Source: Candidatus Syntrophosphaera sp. (GTDB lineage Bacteria > Cloacimonadota > Cloacimonadia > Cloacimonadales > Cloacimonadaceae). Taken from it: DNA of 58,031 nt. The DNA lies in assembly GCA_019429425.1 (NCBI GenBank), contig JAHYIU010000005.1, positions 1-58,031 of the forward strand, in the 5' to 3' direction. The position numbers and the translations under genes were made by a program. The first letter of the stretch is position 1, and every line of letters starts with the position of its first letter. Below, piece by piece: positions 24,345 to 33,463 of the stretch. The notes under the pieces are model-generated. The model did not search any database. It had not been told where the DNA came from and saw only the letters and a program-made list of their open reading frames with translations.

Positions 24345-25463
24345 TCAGGCGTTGCGGGTCTGGTCGTAGCGGTATTTATAGCGTTTGATGCCTTCATAGA
24401 TGGTGCGGGCCAGGCGATCCTGATAATCGCGGTTGGAGAGCAGGGCTTCCTCGGCTGGATTGGAGATGAAGCCCATCTCGATGAGGATGGCGGGCATGAA
24501 AGCGCCGCGGAGGACCCAGAAATTGGCTTGCTTGACACCGCGGTCCATCCCTCTGGCCCCGGCCACGAGGTTGCGCTGGACCAGGAAGGCCAAGCTGTTG
24601 CTGTTTTCCAGGTGCTCGGTCTGGCTGAGATCGCTGAGGATGAAGGCGAGGTCGTCGTATTTGCTGCTTTCGCCCTTGCCTTCATAGAGCTCCACGACGT
24701 CGTTTTCGAGGGCCTCGACCGCGCGGGTGTCCGAATTCATGGAGGTTGCCAGGTAGAAGGTTTCCAGGCCTGTTGCGGTCCTGGTTTTGGAGGCGTTGGT
24801 GTGGATGGAGATGAAGAGGTCGGCGCGGTTGTCGTTGGCAAACTTGGTGCGATCGCTGAGGGAGACGAAGCGGTCGTCGGAGCGGGTCATCAGCACCTGC
24901 ACCCCCAGTTCCTTTTCCAGAAGCTGTTTGAGGCGGAGGGCGACGCTGAGGTTGACGTCCTTTTCCCGGGCTCCCTTCTTGCCCACCGCGCCGGGGTCTT
25001 TGCCGCCATGGCCGGGATCGATGACGATCCTGCGGATGCTTTTGTCCGGCGGCTTGGCGACCTTGAGGTTTTTGCCCCTCAATTGCACTTCCCGCGGGAA
25101 ATGGAGGGGGAGATGCTCGAGGACGAAGACGGCCGGGAGATAGAATTTCGCGCCCTCCTGAAGCATCGGGAAATGCATGTTGTAAATCTCGTTTTTGAAA
25201 CTGTAAAAGGATGAATTGGTGAGAAAGATGAACTGCTCGCCGTAGAAGAAGAAATGGACGCGGTTTTCGCTGAGCTCCTCTTTGACGATCGAGCCGATGG
25301 TGGCGTTGATGTCCTCAAAACTAACGTAATCACGCTGTTGCAGCTTGAGAGTGGGGATGCTTTTGGTGGTGTTGGTGGGATTGAGCACGAAGCTGATGTC
25401 GGCCGCCAGGGCGGTGAGGGAGGCCAGCAGGGCCATGATGAGCAAGGGAGCGTATTTAGGCAT
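24345..25463 (-). CDS. N-acetylmuramoyl-L-alanine amidase (Amidase_3)
   Basis: A 372-aa exported cell-wall amidase cutting the bond between MurNAc and L-Ala. It has a signal peptide (1-21) and an N-terminal domain resembling a copper-amine-oxidase N-terminal fold (about 35-120). The zinc amidase domain (about 145-365) has its ligands in view: His152 (DPGHGG), Glu167, His221 (SIHTNA), and catalytic Glu329 (LIEMGFISN). It overlaps the preceding radical SAM gene by 8 bp. Role in cell separation or wall remodelling. Confidence 0.94.
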   Translation of the reverse strand: MPKYAPLLIMALLASLTALAADISFVLNPTNTTKSIPTLKLQQRDYVSFEDINATIGSIVKEELSENRVHFFFYGEQFIFLTNSSFYSFKNEIYNMHFPMLQEGAKFYLPAVFVLEHLPLHFPREVQLRGKNLKVAKPPDKSIRRIVIDPGHGGKDPGAVGKKGAREKDVNLSVALRLKQLLEKELGVQVLMTRSDDRFVSLSDRTKFANDNRADLFISIHTNASKTRTATGLETFYLATSMNSDTRAVEALENDVVELYEGKGESSKYDDLAFILSDLSQTEHLENSNSLAFLVQRNLVAGARGMDRGVKQANFWVLRGAFMPAILIEMGFISNPAEEALLSNRDYQDRLARTIYEGIKRYKYRYDQTRNA

Positions 25464-26406
25464 GGTTTTGTTTTCCCCGGAAATTGACGGTGGTGGGAGA
25501 GGACGGTTCGCCCGGAGGGGTGAAATCCGGTGTCCACTCGGATGAGCAGCTCAGCTGCTGGGTGAAGACCCTCTTGAAACTGAGGTTTGACGCCTGGTCG
25601 AGGGCCTGTTGGTATTCATCCGGCCTCAGGCCGCGGTCCAGTTCGGGATAATTGGCGGCCCTTGCGGCGGGATAGTATTGGGCCATGAGGCTGAGGGAGA
25701 CATTGGTCCCATAGTTGTCGAAAAGCAGGTTCAGGGCTGCTCGGGTTCCGGCCAGTCCGTTGGGAAGGACCAGATGGCGGATGAGGACGCCCTTGGTGGC
25801 GTTGCCATCTGCGTCGGTTTCCAGATCGCCAACCTGGGCGTACATTTCCTTGAGGGCCAGGAGGGCGACTTCGGGATAATCCCGGGCGGAGGAGTATTTG
25901 AGGGCATAGGCGGCGTGGGCGTATTTGAAATCCGGCAGATAGATGTCCACCAGCCCGGCCAGGCTTTGGAGGCTGGGCACGGACTCATAGGCGTTGCTGT
26001 TCCAGACGATGGGGATGGCCAGGCCCTTTGCTTTGGCGATCCGGATCGCTTCCGCCAGTTGGGGCGTGAAGTGGGTGGGGGAGACCAGGTTGACGTTGTG
26101 GGCTCCCGCGGTCTGGAGCTCGAGCATTGTCTCCGCGCAATCCTCTTCCGTGATGTGGTTTCCCCAGCCTCCCTGGGAGATGGTGTGGTTCTGGCAAAAG
26201 ACGCAGTGCAGGTTGCAATGGGAGAGGAAGATCGTTCCGCTGCCCCGGGTTCCGCTCAGGACAGGCTCCTCGCCGTGATGGAGCTGGACCAGGTTGACCT
26301 TGAGGCGATGTCCCGCGCCGCAGAACCCCGTTTCCCGATAGCGGTCCACTCCGCAGGCCTGGGGGCAGACGCGGCAATCCTTTAGTTCGCTGTATTCCCT
26401 GCTCAT
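25456..26406 (-). CDS. Radical SAM protein, PflA/PflX-like
   Basis: A 316-aa radical SAM enzyme resembling the putative pyruvate-formate-lyase-activating family of unknown substrate. The N-terminus has a CxxCPxxCGxxR...GFCG cysteine set (residues 11, 14, 18 and 29), and the SAM cluster motif is CNLHCVFCQN (cysteines 64, 68 and 71). The middle has VWNSNAYES and IYLPDFKYA, typical of the family. It overlaps cdd by 4 bp and the amidase by 8 bp. No glycyl-radical enzyme lies nearby, so PFL activation is not supported by context. Confidence 0.88.
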   Translation of the reverse strand: MSREYSELKDCRVCPQACGVDRYRETGFCGAGHRLKVNLVQLHHGEEPVLSGTRGSGTIFLSHCNLHCVFCQNHTISQGGWGNHITEEDCAETMLELQTAGAHNVNLVSPTHFTPQLAEAIRIAKAKGLAIPIVWNSNAYESVPSLQSLAGLVDIYLPDFKYAHAAYALKYSSARDYPEVALLALKEMYAQVGDLETDADGNATKGVLIRHLVLPNGLAGTRAALNLLFDNYGTNVSLSLMAQYYPAARAANYPELDRGLRPDEYQQALDQASNLSFKRVFTQQLSCSSEWTPDFTPPGEPSSPTTVNFRGKQNHA

Positions 26407-26795
26407 ATCTCTCTTAAGGAAAAAGCCTGGGGCAGGAGGGTGGCCAGGTCGGTCTCGATCGCCTGGAGGCGGTTGGCATAGACGATCCGGAGGCCGGGAT
26501 TGAACTCCGCCAATACTTGGCGGCAGGCACCGCAGGGGGGAAAGAGCTTGTCGTCGCCCACGTAGATGGCGATGGCCGCGAAGTCCCTCTGGCCGGCGTT
26601 CACGGCCTGAAAGACGGCGTTGCGCTCGGCACAGCTGGAAAGCGAATAGGAGGCGTTTTCCACATTCGCTGCGGTGAATATGCTGCCATCCGCGCAGAGC
26701 AAGGCGGCGCCGACGCGGTAGCCTGAATAGGGGGCGTAGGCTTGGGCAGAGGCGGCTTTGGCCTGGGAGAGAAGAGCTTTTAATTCTGCGTTCAT
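26403..26795 (-). CDS. cdd: Cytidine deaminase
   Basis: A 130-aa homotetrameric-type deaminase converting cytidine or deoxycytidine to uridine or deoxyuridine. The zinc site is complete: Cys55-Ala-Glu57 and PCGAC (Cys88 and Cys91). Length is typical. It overlaps both neighbours by 4 bp, so it is translated with the Na+ pump subunit and radical SAM genes. Confidence 0.95.
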   Translation of the reverse strand: MNAELKALLSQAKAASAQAYAPYSGYRVGAALLCADGSIFTAANVENASYSLSSCAERNAVFQAVNAGQRDFAAIAIYVGDDKLFPPCGACRQVLAEFNPGLRIVYANRLQAIETDLATLLPQAFSLREI

Positions 26796-27898
26796 AGATT
26801 CCCCAGGAGGGCCAGGATCAGGCCTCCGGCGATGACGGAACCGATCTGTCCGCCGACGTTTACGGATACGGCAGGCATCAGGAGGAAATTGAAGGGGTCT
26901 TCTTTCTGGCCCATCTGATGCACCACCCGCGCGGACATCGGGAAGGCCGAGATCCCGCAGGCGCCTATCATGGGATTGAGCTTTTGCTTGCGAAAGAGGT
27001 TCATCAGCTTGGCGAAGAGGACCCCGCCGGCAGTGTCGAAGATGAAGGCGACCAGGCCCAGGGCGAAGATCAAAAGGGTGGTGGGGCGCAGGAAAGCCAC
27101 GCCGCTCATGGTGGAGGCGATGCTGATGCCGAGGAAGATGGTCACGATGTTGGCGAGCTCGTTCTGCGCCGTCTTGGAAAGGCCGGGCAGGACCCCGCTT
27201 TCGCGGATGAGGTTGCCGAACATCAGGAATCCGATCAGGGCGACGGAGGCCGGCACAAAGATCCCGGCGATGAGGGTGACGATGATGGGAAAGAGGATCT
27301 TGACGATCTTGGGAACGTCCCCGGCGTTGTAATCCATGTGGATTTTGCGCTCCCCCTTGGTGGTGAGCAGGCGGATCACGGGAGGTTGGATGATGGGCAC
27401 CAGGGCCATGTAGGAATAGGCGGCGACGGAGATCGCAGGCAGGAGATCGCGGGCGAAGCGATTGGCCACATAGATCGAGGTGGGGCCGTCCGCTGCGCCG
27501 ATTATGCCGATCGCCCCGGCTTGCCTGAGGTCGAAGCCCAGCAAAGTGGCCACGGCCAGGGTTACGAAGATCCCCAATTGCGCTGCGGCTCCAAAGAGGA
27601 GCATGGAGGGATTCTTCAAGAGCGGTGTGAAATCGATCATGGCGCCGATGCCGATGAAGATCAGGAGGGGGAAAAGCTCCGTGCTGATGCCCGCGTTGAA
27701 GAGGATCTGGAGCGGCCCGTGCTCTCCGATGGCGGCGGAATTGGGGATATTGGCCAGGATCGTGCCAAACCCTATGGGAAGCAAAAGGGTGGGCTCGTAC
27801 TTCCTGACTATCGCCAGATAAATCAGGACCAGTCCGATCAGGATCATGATGACCTGTTGGTATTCAAAGTCCAGAATTCCGCCAAATATGGCCTGCAT
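26792..27898 (-). CDS. oadB: Na+-translocating decarboxylase beta subunit
   Basis: A 368-aa integral membrane subunit of an oxaloacetate, methylmalonyl-CoA or glutaconyl-CoA decarboxylase. It has about nine or ten hydrophobic helices and the conserved GAADGPTSIYVANRF segment, with the Asp needed for Na+ transport in the family. ATG 27898 is used because GGGAG lies seven bases upstream; a TTG two codons earlier is less likely. The alpha, gamma and biotin-carrier subunits are not in the window. The acid substrate cannot be told apart from beta alone. Confidence 0.92.
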   Translation of the reverse strand: MQAIFGGILDFEYQQVIMILIGLVLIYLAIVRKYEPTLLLPIGFGTILANIPNSAAIGEHGPLQILFNAGISTELFPLLIFIGIGAMIDFTPLLKNPSMLLFGAAAQLGIFVTLAVATLLGFDLRQAGAIGIIGAADGPTSIYVANRFARDLLPAISVAAYSYMALVPIIQPPVIRLLTTKGERKIHMDYNAGDVPKIVKILFPIIVTLIAGIFVPASVALIGFLMFGNLIRESGVLPGLSKTAQNELANIVTIFLGISIASTMSGVAFLRPTTLLIFALGLVAFIFDTAGGVLFAKLMNLFRKQKLNPMIGACGISAFPMSARVVHQMGQKEDPFNFLLMPAVSVNVGGQIGSVIAGGLILALLGNL

Positions 27899-28034
27899 GG
27901 GCAAACTCCCTAATTTATACTTGAAAATCCATTTATTTGCGGCGCGACATGTTTGTCAATGAGAATATCGCCGGAGGGCGCTTGTGTATCCCGCCTGAGC
28001 TTGTTTTTTGAAGGCAAATGAGGGGAAAGGCGAG

Positions 28035-31000
28035 CTAATCCCGAACGGCCGAAACCCGGAAGAAGCGCCTTTCCGCAAATGCGGCCACGATCCTCCAGAC
28101 ATTGATCTGAGCGGGGTCGAAGAGGCCCTCGGCGCTCACCTCAATGTAGCCGCCCCAGGGCTCATCTGCGGCGAAGACGTGATAGGCCACGGCTCCGGAC
28201 AGAGGGGTGAGGGTCAGCCGGATGAATTCCCCCTCCAAGGCGATGGTGGCGGTGCCTTCCACATGGGCGATGATGCCGAGGGGGAAACTGGTGACGGGAT
28301 AGTCCACGCTGATCTCGGAGGCTGCCACGGTGATCCGGAAGCTGTGGTAATTATCGTCGAAATCGGTGCCGTCAAAGGCCAGGATGATCGTTGCCGTGGT
28401 TGGATTCAGATGGCTGACGCTTTGGATGGAAAGCCCGGCGGGGGCGTCGTTCAGCACGAAACTGGAGATGGACAGTTCGGCGTCGAGAAAAGCGGCGTTC
28501 TGCAAACTGAAAGTGAGGGCCGCTCCCTGCAGATTGGTCTCCTCGAGGGTTTGGGCGGGCGTCAGGGTGGCTGTGGCAAGGACGGTATCCAAAAGGGTGA
28601 CCCGCATAAAGGGTGAATACATGCCATAGTCGTCCTCGAACCAGGACCTCAGCCGGTAATAGTAGGTCGTTCCGGCGTTCAGGCCAGTGAAGCTCCGGCT
28701 GGTGGATAGGTTGACATTGAGGTTGACGTATCCGCCGACGAGGCTGGTGAACAGGCTGTCCGTGGCAAGCTGCAGGTAATAGGCGGTGGCGGAGATGGGC
28801 GTGCTCCAGTGGCCCGTGAAGCCGCTGGTGGTGACGCTGGAATTGGCAAGGGGGACCGGGGCCCAGATGTATTGGGCGTAGGCGGGGACGTCGATGAAGG
28901 GATTGCGGTTGCCCTGGCGTTCGTAGATGCGATCGTTGCGCCTCGCCTCGCGGGGGTCGGGCGGGTCCTGAACGTGCCATTGGAGCAGGGTGGCCAGCTT
29001 GCCGTAATGGGGCAGGTAGGCGCCTCCCTCGCTATAGAAGTGGTCCACCAGTTCCAGGTCGTAGCTGGTGTCAGTCCCTTCATAGCGGACGGCCATGTAC
29101 ATCATCATGCGGGCCACGTCGCCTTTGTCCTCGTAGCGCGGCTCCCAGGAATAGGAGGTGGAATAGCAGCCTGTCACACCGGAATAGCCTGCCGGAGGAG
29201 AGGAATCGACGTAGGGGCTGCCTCCGTTGCCAAAGTCCTTGTTGCTCTTGGAGAAATTGACAGTCGAGTCGCAGGGGCGGAGATGGTGGAGATCGGTGCC
29301 CGCGGGCGCCACATCGCCGAAATCGCCGTGGCTCTTGCTCCAAACGTGTTCCCGGTTCCAGTCCGTTCCCTCGTTGCCGAAGTCATCCTTGTCCACGCTC
29401 CAGCCGGTGTAGATCTCGATGATGTTATTGAAATTGTCCGGATCTTCGTCTGTGTAGGGGATCTGGGTGAGCAGGGCGGAATAGGAATACTGGGTGCTGT
29501 GGGTGTTTCTGAGCAGGATGTGGAGGTTACCCTTGAGCGCCGCCCCGTATCCGTAAACATCCGAGTAGTAGTCCGTCCCCTGCGAGGGCAGAGTGGTTGC
29601 GGAGGCAGGATTGCCCGTGGCCGGGACGGTCAGGTAGCGGATGAAAGTGCCGCTGCCGTTGTATTCATAGATCCGGAACCACCAGGTGGTGTCCGGTCCG
29701 AGGCCGGTGACTTCGCAGCCGTTGAAGGGTAGGTCTTCAATGATCTGAGTCGAGCCGTTGAAGATGACCTGTTCGCCCGCTCCCGCCCAGACCGGATTGG
29801 CCGGGAGGCTGGTCCCGTCCAGAGGATCGGTGAAGCTGTTCAGGGTGTTGATCTTGACGAGGCGGCGGGAACCGTTTCCGGGCGTCCATTCCAGCGCGAT
29901 CGTCGAACTGGTGGGATAGCTGATGATCGCCGAAGCCTGCGCCGTGGGCGGATCGACCTCTTCTCCCGAGCCTTCAAAGCTGTGCCAGCCAAGATTGGTA
30001 AAGCTGTCCTGGGCATAGAGGTCCCATTCCGAGGCCAGGGTCGTAAATGCCCCGCTGCCAGTTCCAGTGGGGTTTTCAGTTATTCCGGCGCTGACCGACG
30101 GCTTGCGCACCAGAGTCCGGTCCTGGGTCGAATAGCCTCCGTCTCCAAGCCAGGCTGTTCCGGGATCGTCGCCGATCACGCCGAAGATATCAATATAATC
30201 CCCATTGCTGACCTTTCTTAGCACAATGGCGTCATCGCCATTGAAGTTGATCACGGAGTTGTTGATGATATCCGCCTGGTCGAGGATCAATTGGTTCGCC
30301 GAGCTGTGAGCCAGAACGAGCACCTCACCGTGGGGCAGATAACCGGAAAGGGTCAGGGGGGGAGATGGTGTGCTTGCTCCGTTGAAATAGGTTTCCAGTC
30401 TGTAGTCCGAGAGGTCCGCGGTGTTGCCGGTGCCGTTGAAGATCTCGAGCGCTTTGTTGTAGCTGGAACCTTCGATGTATTCGCTGATGAAGAGGTCTGC
30501 CGCGAACCCGGCCTGACCGCTCACTTCCCCGGCCACGGGCAGCAAGGCGTTTTCCGCCCCAAGGCTGGAATGGACTATGTAACCGCCGTAGGTCCCGCTC
30601 ATGGCGCCAGTCATCCGGACCTGGATGAGGCCATTGAAAGCCGGGGGCAGGCTTGCTTGTGTTTGCCAGACCAAGCCTCCGTCTGATGAGATCTCGAAGC
30701 CATGTGGGGCGGCGATATCGATGTTTTCCGCCAAGTCCGTTCCAGAAAGCGAGTAGCTCTGGGCCGCGGAGGGAATCCCCACGGAGGTGCTGAAAGGCAA
30801 AAGATCGCCGCTGACAAGCAGCTCCGCGCTGGAAACATAGTCCGTTAGAGTGATGTCGTCGATGTTCAGCCGGTTGTTGGAAGTGCCGGTCTCGGTGGCC
30901 CGTTTGACGCGGATACGCACGTTTCCGGGCATGTTCACCGCCTGGGAAAAGGTCTGGGGGACATCGCTGGCCGGAGCCGTGAAGGAGGATCCGATCTGGA

Positions 31001-31358
31001 TCCAGGAATTGCCCGCATCAACGCTGTACTCGGCCTTCCAATCGACCTGGGGATCGGTGCCGTAGCGCCGGTATAAAAAGGATAAGGTGCCCAGTCCGCC
31101 GCTCTTGTCTTCCAGCATGGTCATGGCCGAAGTTCCGTAGCCGCGCAGCCTGGCGGAGCGTTCGCCGTTCTTGAAATCTGCTTCCAGGGTGCCAATCAAC
31201 ACCTCTGTCAGATCCCAATCCAAGCCGCTAAGGTTGACCGTTCCGCTGGCATAGGCGGGTTTTATCTCGCTTGGTCCCTCAAAATTGACCACATACAGCC
31301 CAAAGCCAAGGGAAAAGGCGAAAATGGCGAAGGCGCAGGCCAGTGTTTTTCTAAGCAT
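28035..31358 (-). CDS. Secreted multidomain endonuclease I
   Basis: A 1107-aa exported protein. Order: signal peptide (about 1-37), N-terminal beta domain (about 40-175), one GTPSA-type beta-sandwich (about 184-279; see the OmpA genes), a lamin-tail domain (about 285-450), a fibronectin-III-like domain (about 470-590), the endonuclease I domain (about 595-832) with NREHVWSKSHG and DLHHLRP as catalytic marks, another FnIII-like domain (835-925) and a beta-rich C-terminus. It probably degrades extracellular DNA or RNA for nutrition. The start has AGGAG seven bases upstream. No clear sorting domain is seen at the end. Confidence 0.9.
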   Translation of the reverse strand: MLRKTLACAFAIFAFSLGFGLYVVNFEGPSEIKPAYASGTVNLSGLDWDLTEVLIGTLEADFKNGERSARLRGYGTSAMTMLEDKSGGLGTLSFLYRRYGTDPQVDWKAEYSVDAGNSWIQIGSSFTAPASDVPQTFSQAVNMPGNVRIRVKRATETGTSNNRLNIDDITLTDYVSSAELLVSGDLLPFSTSVGIPSAAQSYSLSGTDLAENIDIAAPHGFEISSDGGLVWQTQASLPPAFNGLIQVRMTGAMSGTYGGYIVHSSLGAENALLPVAGEVSGQAGFAADLFISEYIEGSSYNKALEIFNGTGNTADLSDYRLETYFNGASTPSPPLTLSGYLPHGEVLVLAHSSANQLILDQADIINNSVINFNGDDAIVLRKVSNGDYIDIFGVIGDDPGTAWLGDGGYSTQDRTLVRKPSVSAGITENPTGTGSGAFTTLASEWDLYAQDSFTNLGWHSFEGSGEEVDPPTAQASAIISYPTSSTIALEWTPGNGSRRLVKINTLNSFTDPLDGTSLPANPVWAGAGEQVIFNGSTQIIEDLPFNGCEVTGLGPDTTWWFRIYEYNGSGTFIRYLTVPATGNPASATTLPSQGTDYYSDVYGYGAALKGNLHILLRNTHSTQYSYSALLTQIPYTDEDPDNFNNIIEIYTGWSVDKDDFGNEGTDWNREHVWSKSHGDFGDVAPAGTDLHHLRPCDSTVNFSKSNKDFGNGGSPYVDSSPPAGYSGVTGCYSTSYSWEPRYEDKGDVARMMMYMAVRYEGTDTSYDLELVDHFYSEGGAYLPHYGKLATLLQWHVQDPPDPREARRNDRIYERQGNRNPFIDVPAYAQYIWAPVPLANSSVTTSGFTGHWSTPISATAYYLQLATDSLFTSLVGGYVNLNVNLSTSRSFTGLNAGTTYYYRLRSWFEDDYGMYSPFMRVTLLDTVLATATLTPAQTLEETNLQGAALTFSLQNAAFLDAELSISSFVLNDAPAGLSIQSVSHLNPTTATIILAFDGTDFDDNYHSFRITVAASEISVDYPVTSFPLGIIAHVEGTATIALEGEFIRLTLTPLSGAVAYHVFAADEPWGGYIEVSAEGLFDPAQINVWRIVAAFAERRFFRVSAVRD

Positions 31359-31404
31359 CTGAAAACTCCTGTACAGTGAGATGGCAAATCCACCACCAAA
31401 ATAA

Positions 31405-31434
31405 ACTCTAATTCTATTTGGGAATATCTGTCAA
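31405..31434 (-). promoter_or_regulatory. Candidate promoter of the endonuclease gene
   Basis: On the minus strand, TTGACA (31434-31429) and TAGAGT (31410-31405) are separated by 18 bp, 47 bp before the start codon. Confidence 0.45.
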
Positions 31435-31558
31435 GCACAATGCCATGTTCAAGCAAGATTGGTTCCAGTCACGCTGGCAAGGGTTTGCTTTCCCGGCAGG
31501 GCTACCGGGGTTAAGCGCCAATGGATGAGCCAGTTGGCCGGCCAAAGTGAAAAAAGCC

Positions 31559-31587
31559 TTGCCGCTTAAGCTGTCCCGGGTTAATAT
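31559..31587 (+). promoter_or_regulatory. Candidate promoter of the first OmpA gene
   Basis: TTGCCG (31559-31564), a 17-bp spacer and TAATAT (31582-31587) lie 35 bp before the start codon. The spacing is ideal and the boxes match 4 of 6 each. Confidence 0.45.
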
Positions 31588-31621
31588 GTCACCATAGATC
31601 AATCAAAACAAGAGGTATATG

Positions 31622-33265
31622 ATGCACACATCACTGCATAATCTCCTTGCTACATTGCTATTGTTGGCCTTGATGCCTGCGCTGTTTGCTTTTGAAAGCA
31701 CTCTGACCCTGCAGGGCGGGGTGGCCATTCCCACCGACGACGTCGATGGCGAAAATGTCTGGAAAGGCGCCTGGGGCCTTTCCTGGGACGCTTGGCTGAC
31801 CAAATACCTGGCCCTGGGCATCAACCCCTATTTCAACAACCTTTTGGTCATGGACGGCGCGGACATGGACAGCTATTCCTCCTCGATCGAAGGCGTGGAC
31901 GTCTATCTGAAGCTGCGCCCGACCAATTTTCTGACCCTCAATTTCAAGGATGTGGCCATCATCAACCGCGTTTCCCCCTTCGCCGCGCTGGGGGTGGGAT
32001 ACGCGCATCACGGCAGCAAGAGCGTCCAGGGGCTGCCGGAGCTTGATAGGAGCAAATACATGTACGTGCTGCCGAACGTGGCGGCCGGAATCTCACTACT
32101 CACCAAATGGAATACCACTTTGGATCTGGGTGTAAAATATGACTATACAAACACCGACCGGATCGACTTCAAAAACACAGGGTACTGGCAGGACGGATAC
32201 ATCACTCCCTACATCGGGCTGGGCCTCCATTTTGGCGGACGCAAGGCCGCTTTGCAGCCCGTTATCCTGGCTACGGCGGCATTTGGCGATTTTTCCACCA
32301 CCCAGGGAACTCCATCAGCAGCCCAAAGCTACACTCTGGCGGGAACCGACCTGACCGGAGACATCAATGTAATAGCCCCGGAAGGTTACGAGTTATCGCT
32401 GGATGGCGGATCGACCTGGGCCAAAACAGCCACCTGGAAGCAGGGTTCCGACCTGCCAATTCTGGTGCGCCTGACCGGAGAAGAGGCCGGGGCTTTTAAC
32501 GGCAACATCGTCAATTCCAGCCTTGGGGCAGTCACTCTCAACCTGCCCGTGTTCGGCATCGTTCAGGAATACATTGCTCCCCAGCCCGAGATCACATCCG
32601 TGGGGACCTTCACCAGGTTCAGCACGGAAGAGGGGAGTCCCTCAGCCGCCCAGAGCGTCCGCATCTCCGGAAAAGACCTGGCTGGCATGATAAGCGTTAG
32701 CGCGCCCGAGGGCTATGAGATCTCCGCGGACGGAGGCCAGACCTGGGTCAAGACCGCCACCCTGAGATCCGATTTCGACGGAACCGTATGGGCCCGCCTC
32801 ACCGGAACGCAGCCTGGCGACTATGAAGGACATGTCATATTCTCCAGCGCAGGGGCGCCCGACCTGAGGCTGCCAGTTTCAGGCCGCGTGAACGAAAAGA
32901 TGCCCGAACCGGTCAAAGAGATCGATCCCGGGCTGATCCAGACAGTCGTGCACTTTGAGACCTACCTGTATGAAATCTCCCCTTCCGATAAACTCCTGCT
33001 CGACGCCCTGGCTGCCGGCCTGAAAGAATTCCCCGGAGTGAAACTTTTGGTACGGGGTCACACAGACAACAGCGGAAATGACCGCATCAACATTCCCCTG
33101 GGCGAGAACCGCGCCAAGGCCGTGAAGGAATACCTCGTCAGCAAAGGTGTTGAGGCCGACCGCCTGGAAACCAAAGGATACGCGGCCACCGTTCCCATGG
33201 ACACCAACGAAACCGTGGAAGGTCGCGCCAATAACCGCCGCACCGATTTCGCGGCCAGCAATTGA
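31622..33265 (+). CDS. OmpA-family outer membrane protein with two GTPSA domains
   Basis: A 547-aa protein: signal peptide (MHTSLHNLL...FAFES), an N-terminal beta-barrel (about 22-205), two beta-sandwich repeats (about 210-300 and 310-400) with the pattern F-S-T-x-x-G-T/S-P-S-A-A-Q-S...G-Y-E-x-S-x-D-G-G-x-T-W, and an OmpA peptidoglycan-binding domain (about 430-545, RGHTDNSG...NRAKAVKEYL...NNRRTDF). The second of two adjacent ATGs is chosen because it aligns with the paralogue downstream and gives a six-base gap to GAGG. It should tether the outer membrane to the wall. It is a tandem paralogue of the next gene. Confidence 0.88.
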   Translation: MHTSLHNLLATLLLLALMPALFAFESTLTLQGGVAIPTDDVDGENVWKGAWGLSWDAWLTKYLALGINPYFNNLLVMDGADMDSYSSSIEGVDVYLKLRPTNFLTLNFKDVAIINRVSPFAALGVGYAHHGSKSVQGLPELDRSKYMYVLPNVAAGISLLTKWNTTLDLGVKYDYTNTDRIDFKNTGYWQDGYITPYIGLGLHFGGRKAALQPVILATAAFGDFSTTQGTPSAAQSYTLAGTDLTGDINVIAPEGYELSLDGGSTWAKTATWKQGSDLPILVRLTGEEAGAFNGNIVNSSLGAVTLNLPVFGIVQEYIAPQPEITSVGTFTRFSTEEGSPSAAQSVRISGKDLAGMISVSAPEGYEISADGGQTWVKTATLRSDFDGTVWARLTGTQPGDYEGHVIFSSAGAPDLRLPVSGRVNEKMPEPVKEIDPGLIQTVVHFETYLYEISPSDKLLLDALAAGLKEFPGVKLLVRGHTDNSGNDRINIPLGENRAKAVKEYLVSKGVEADRLETKGYAATVPMDTNETVEGRANNRRTDFAASN

Positions 33266-33289
33266 TCCTCCTCCATAATACAAGGAAAG

Positions 33290-33313
33290 GGCCCGGTTTT
33301 GCCGGGCCTTTTT
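33290..33313 (+). terminator. Terminator after the first OmpA gene
   Basis: A 7-bp GGCCCGG/CCGGGCC stem with a TTTTG loop followed by TTTTT, 25 bp past the stop codon. Confidence 0.9.
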
Positions 33314-33399
33314 CGCTCATCCGGCTTTTGAACATGTTACAATTGCTGGCAGCCGTTTATTTTAATCTACAGATTCCGGCAAAAATTCAGAAATAATCC

Positions 33400-33427
33400 T
33401 TGACAAGTGGCGGGTCTGGAATTCTTA
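33400..33427 (+). promoter_or_regulatory. Candidate promoter of the second OmpA gene
   Basis: TTGACA (33400-33405) and a weak TTCTTA (33422-33427) are 16 bp apart, upstream of the start at 33464. Because a terminator precedes it, a separate promoter is expected here. Confidence 0.4.
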
Positions 33428-33463
33428 TGGCGATTAGAAATTTTATTAATCAAGAGGTGCCAC